Source: Pirellulales bacterium (GTDB lineage Bacteria; Planctomycetota; Planctomycetia; Pirellulales; Thermoguttaceae). Taken from it: 14,738 nucleotides of DNA. The DNA is taken from NCBI GenBank assembly GCA_030642635.1, contig DAOWNK010000054.1:1-14738 (forward strand), read 5' to 3'. The notes beneath the pieces were generated by a model that was given only the letters and a program-made list of their open reading frames with translations, did no database searches and had not been told where the DNA came from. Of the stretch, positions 12,154-14,738 are shown in pieces. Each line of letters opens with the position of its first letter. The first letter of the stretch is position 1. The position numbers were made by a program, and so were the translations under genes.

Positions 12154-12642
12154 ATGAGTTTCAAAGGACAAATCCAAGCGTCGCTCGGGTGGAATTGGGA
12201 CGACGGCGCGGTGGACAACGATCGGCTCGATTATGCCCAATGGCTGCTCGACGGCAACGGCGACGGCCAGGCAGAGGCCGTCTGGCACGACAAAGAGCAA
12301 ACGTTGCTCAGCGGCGCATCGACCACGCTCGATCTGACCGCCCTGACACGGACCGTGCTGGGTGATACAAACACCGTGACGTTCCTAAAGGTCAAGGCGG
12401 TGTTGATTGTAAGCCGCAACACAAGCGTCGGCGAGTTGCTCGTAGGCGACGCCGCATCGGACCAATGGGCCGAGCCGTTCGGCGCCGACGGCGACCGGGT
12501 CGTCGTACCGACGGACAGCCCGATGCTTTTGTCAAACCGCAAAACCGGCTGGACGGTGGATGCATCGAACAAGAACCTCAAACTGGCCGCCTCCGGCGGT
12601 AATGTGGATTACTCGATCGCTGTGATCGGAACGATAACGTAA
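12154..12642 (+). CDS. Predicted tail/virion structural protein, unknown
   Basis: ATG 12154 lies one base after the previous stop and has AGGAG at 12143-12147, so the two genes are translationally coupled. The 162-residue product is beta-rich: AEAVWHDKEQTLLSGASTTL (41-60), DLTALTRTVLGDTN, VTFLKVKAVLIVSRNTSVGE (75-94), LLVGDAASDQWAEPFG, then SPMLLSNRKTGWTV and a final DYSIAVIGTIT. It has no membrane or signal segment. The compact beta-sandwich look and the place right after the tail terminator make a tail-tube or tail-associated protein plausible, though no known tube family is recognised. Confidence 0.75.
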   Translation: MSFKGQIQASLGWNWDDGAVDNDRLDYAQWLLDGNGDGQAEAVWHDKEQTLLSGASTTLDLTALTRTVLGDTNTVTFLKVKAVLIVSRNTSVGELLVGDAASDQWAEPFGADGDRVVVPTDSPMLLSNRKTGWTVDASNKNLKLAASGGNVDYSIAVIGTIT

Positions 12643-12644
12643 GA

Positions 12645-12730
12645 AGGGATTAGGGATTGGGGATTAGGGAGTAGAGTTGGCGTGGCGAATCCCTAATCCC
12701 CAATCCCTAATCCCCAATCCCCAATCCCTA
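12645..12730. repeat. A-type element (copy 4): perfect 24-bp stem and G-quadruplex motif
   Basis: The purine arm 12646-12669 is exactly complementary to 12691-12714, with a 21-nt loop; pyrimidine units continue to 12730, two bases before the next start codon. The purine arm has G-runs at 12646, 12653, 12659 and 12667, meeting the canonical four-run quadruplex rule. Confidence 0.92.
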
Positions 12731-12732
12731 CC

Positions 12733-13581
12733 ATGACATTCAAAGAATTCGCCGGCTCGCCTATCGAAACCTACGGCCCCGACGGCATGAAAGCCAAACG
12801 CACATTGCTGTGCGCCTGGGACGATCGCCACGAGGTGGTCGAGCAGCTTTTGGGCGACGGGTACGAGTTCGGCGGCAGCACTCGGGCACGGTATCCCGGA
12901 ACGCCCGACATCGTCGCCATGCGAACCAAGTGCAAGCCGCTTGCCGACGATCTACTGCCGCAGGAGTTCGACAATCTGACCGAAGGGCTGAACAACTACA
13001 ACGGGTTCGCCAAGGTGACGGTGAATTACGAGTTACTTGTGCCTTCGGAATTGGGCGATTTGATAACGGCCGAAAGCGGCACGTTCCTCACGTATCGCCA
13101 GGATTCCGCCAACCGGCAAACCACGATGTCGGAAGACAGCCTGTCGTGGCAAGACGAGCCGAGCGAGTTCGTGGCGTCGAAGGCGGTGCCGCGAATTCGC
13201 ATCCCGCTTATCGAGCATCATCTGACGTGGCACCGTGTGGTCAGCCCGCCGTGGCAAGCAATTCGCAAGTGTATCGGCACGGTAAACAATGCGGAGTTCC
13301 TTGGCGCAGCGGCCGCCGGCGTGCTGTTCGACGGCGCCACGGCTAAGCCGGAATTCCTCCGAATTGGTGAACTTGACCGGGCCGAGCAGGCGTGGCGGAT
13401 CGAATACGTCTTTCGAGAAAAGGCCGTTAAAACCGGCGACGGCATAATCGTCGGTTGGAATCATGCGTATCGTCCGTTGCCGGTGAGCAACCCGGACTGG
13501 GACGAACTGGCCGACGCCAACGGCAACCGGCCATATCGCTCGTCCGACTTCTCGCAACTGTTTCGGTTCGCCAGCGAATAA
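12733..13581 (+). CDS. Predicted virion structural protein, unknown
   Basis: The 282-residue product starts at ATG 12733, just after the pyrimidine arm and with no ribosome site. It opens with MTFKEFAGSPIETYGPDG and AKRTLLCAWDDRHEVVEQLL (21-40). It then has NNYNGFAKVTVNYELLVPSE (87-106), an Arg-rich strand AVPRIRIPLIEHHLTWHRVV (151-170), GVLFDGATAKPEFLRIGELD (196-215) and a final WRIEYVFREKAV followed by NHAYRPL. There is mixed alpha/beta character, no transmembrane segment and no catalytic motif. It is likely a tail or baseplate component by position. The stop codon TAA abuts the next ATG (TAAATG), implying coupling with the glycosyltransferase. Confidence 0.75.
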   Translation: MTFKEFAGSPIETYGPDGMKAKRTLLCAWDDRHEVVEQLLGDGYEFGGSTRARYPGTPDIVAMRTKCKPLADDLLPQEFDNLTEGLNNYNGFAKVTVNYELLVPSELGDLITAESGTFLTYRQDSANRQTTMSEDSLSWQDEPSEFVASKAVPRIRIPLIEHHLTWHRVVSPPWQAIRKCIGTVNNAEFLGAAAAGVLFDGATAKPEFLRIGELDRAEQAWRIEYVFREKAVKTGDGIIVGWNHAYRPLPVSNPDWDELADANGNRPYRSSDFSQLFRFASE

Positions 13582-14685
13582 ATGATCGACCACATCTTTG
13601 TCTGCGGATACCCGAGCAACCTCGGCGGCGCCAACACCGAGCTGTGGCATACGGTCAAGCTGTGGCGCCGCTTCGACCTTGACGTTACGCTGATACCGAC
13701 TTGGCGGGCCGATACGCAATGGCGGATAAAACTCGAAAAGATCGGCTGCCGAACCGCACCGAGCAATCCCGACGACCTGCAAAACGTGCCCGGCTTGGCC
13801 GGCAGTGTGGTCGTGTCGATGTGCAACACGAAGTTCCTCGTGGCCGCCGAGCACTTCCGCCGGCTGCAATGTAAGATCGTTTGGCTGGGGTGTATGAACT
13901 GGCTGTTTCCGAAGGAGCGGTTGCACTATCGTCGGTTTGGTGTGTTCGACCGGCACGTATTTCAAAGCCGTTATCAGCACGACCAGCTTACCCCGCAGTT
14001 GCGCAGATTCGGATACGAAGACGACCAAGGGCACATCATTCGCGGCGCGTTTGATGTAGATGAGTTTCCGTTCCGTCCGTTGCCGCACCGGCCGGGCGAG
14101 CGGTTTACCATAGGCCGGATATCTCGGCCCGAGGCCGATAAGTATTCGCCGCGCACATGGGAGATTTACGGCCGGGTGCCGCACCCGATCTCCGCCAAGG
14201 TGCTCGGTTGGGCCGACGAGGTTCGTGCAAGGCTCGGCCCGGCGCCACGTTGGGCCGAGTGCATGACGGCCGGAAGCCGGACACCCAGGGAATTCCTCGC
14301 CACGCTCCATGCGATGGTGCATGCGAACGGACAGGCGGTGGAGAACTGGCCGCGCGTGGGGCTTGAGGCGATGGCCGCCGGTGTGCCGGTCGTCGCTGAG
14401 AATCGCGGCGGCTGGCGGGAGATGATCCAACATGGCCGGACCGGTTACCTCTGCGATACCGACGAGAAGTTTGCATACTACACCGCAAGACTGGCGTACG
14501 ACGAGGAGCATCGCATGGCGATCACCCAAAACGCCCGTGCGGCATTGGAAAATGAGTTAGCACCCCCCGAAACCATTTGGAACCAGTGGCGAAGGGTGTT
14601 TGAAAGGGGGAAGGAGGAAAGCGGAAGGGGGAACCCTGAAATCCGCCTTCCGCCTTCCCCCTTCCCCCTTCCCCCTTCCCCCTAA
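13582..14685 (+). CDS. Glycosyltransferase, GT-B fold (GT4-like)
   Basis: Transfers a sugar from an activated nucleotide donor to an unknown acceptor. The N-terminal Rossmann-like half starts HIFVCGYPSNLGGANTELWH (4-23) with the Gly-Gly loop typical of GT-B enzymes. The C-terminal half contains the donor-binding signature ENWPRVGLEAMAAGVPVV (254-271) with Glu254 and Glu262 as E-x7-E, then NRGGWREMIQHGRTGYL (274-290). Start ATG 13582 directly abuts the preceding stop. About residues 343-367 are encoded by a C-type element: the natural end seems to be near RVFERG, after which come GKEESGRG and LPPSPFPLPPSP. Possible roles are glycosylation of virion proteins or of host surface sugars as superinfection immunity. 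The enzyme class is sure; donor and acceptor are not. Confidence 0.88.
   Translation: MIDHIFVCGYPSNLGGANTELWHTVKLWRRFDLDVTLIPTWRADTQWRIKLEKIGCRTAPSNPDDLQNVPGLAGSVVVSMCNTKFLVAAEHFRRLQCKIVWLGCMNWLFPKERLHYRRFGVFDRHVFQSRYQHDQLTPQLRRFGYEDDQGHIIRGAFDVDEFPFRPLPHRPGERFTIGRISRPEADKYSPRTWEIYGRVPHPISAKVLGWADEVRARLGPAPRWAECMTAGSRTPREFLATLHAMVHANGQAVENWPRVGLEAMAAGVPVVAENRGGWREMIQHGRTGYLCDTDEKFAYYTARLAYDEEHRMAITQNARAALENELAPPETIWNQWRRVFERGKEESGRGNPEIRLPPSPFPLPPSP
14605..14682. repeat. C-type element (copy 5) inside the glycosyltransferase 3' end
   Basis: The purine arm (about 14605-14633, with AAGGAGG at 14611-14617) and pyrimidine arm (about 14643-14682) belong to family C; the loop is AACCCTGAAATCC. Unlike other copies it lies before the stop codon of the upstream gene, which falls immediately after the pyrimidine arm (TAA 14683-14685). 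Confidence 0.85.
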
Positions 14686-14691
14686 CCAACC

Positions 14692-14738
14692 ATGAACTGG
14701 ACCGTAGGAGTAACCACCGCGCCGCGACCGGTTCCGAC
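14692..14738 (+). CDS. Partial gene at window edge, possible second glycosyltransferase
   Basis: ATG 14692 follows the C-type element by 6 nt past the upstream stop, and only 15 full codons are visible: MNWTVGVTTAPRPVP. The opening hydrophobic strand V-G-V-T-T-A-P-R-P resembles the first strand of some family 2-like glycosyltransferases that begin their nucleotide-sugar domain this way. Its position right after another glycosyltransferase supports this. The fragment is too short to be certain; it runs off the end of the window. Confidence 0.5.
   Translation, partial: MNWTVGVTTAPRPVP

Noticed and set aside
3871..12730. Repeated spacers as a dispersed CRISPR-like array
   Set aside because: Repeat units are low-complexity purine/pyrimidine palindromes separated by whole genes, with no constant repeat/spacer size and no cas genes.
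13033..14529. A 498-codon open frame on the minus strand opposite the tail and glycosyltransferase genes
   Set aside because: It lies fully antisense to two well-supported genes, crosses their junction, and shows no domain pattern; long antisense frames are common in GC-rich DNA.

Overview
The window is the virion-structure part of a tailed-phage genome, most likely a prophage in a GC-rich bacterium, tentatively a planctomycete. The phage assignment rests on an ordered set of head genes: small and large terminase, portal, prohead protease/scaffold, decoration-like protein, major capsid protein, then head-tail connector and tail-completion-like genes. The planctomycete guess is inference. It rests on overall style (about 58-60 % GC by eye, many start codons without a Shine-Dalgarno site, GC-rich REP-like hairpins, and gene spacers filled with purine/pyrimidine palindromes). 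No rRNA, tRNA, integrase, repressor or lysis gene is present. All convincing genes are on the + strand.

Layout: 1-260 is non-coding and holds two structured repeats and a pyrimidine tract. 261-3860 is the packaging block (TerS, TerL, portal). 3861-4513 is a self-contained cassette: a regulatory region with dyads and a promoter, a 60-residue DUF2292-like gene that looks leaderless, and a strong intrinsic terminator. It has the architecture of a moron. 4514-7350 is capsid morphogenesis (protease/scaffold, small decoration-like protein, major capsid). 7484-10834 is a run of six small or adhesin-like genes, including a LamG/concanavalin-type lectin fold and a tiny protein with a 10-residue repeat. 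10941-13581 returns to connector and tail genes. 13582 to the end begins a glycosyltransferase block: one GT-B enzyme, and the first codons of a probable second glycosyltransferase.

The most striking structure is between the genes. Of 18 gene junctions, 13 carry a purine-arm/loop/pyrimidine-arm inverted repeat of one of three sequence families: A (GGGATTA/GGGATTG units), B (AGAGAAG units) and C (GGGGGAAGGCGGAAGG units). Three junctions are tight (12 nt, overlapping, or abutting) and lack an element. The remaining two have other GC-rich hairpins. Loops are shared between elements and occur in both orientations. Several loops carry ATG codons behind purine-rich SD-like arms, and the resulting small frames run through the stop-free pyrimidine arm to end at or join the next gene. 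In the glycosyltransferase gene the element has become the C-terminus of the protein. These elements may be dispersing repeats, RNA-level expression spacers, or both; the sequence alone cannot decide.
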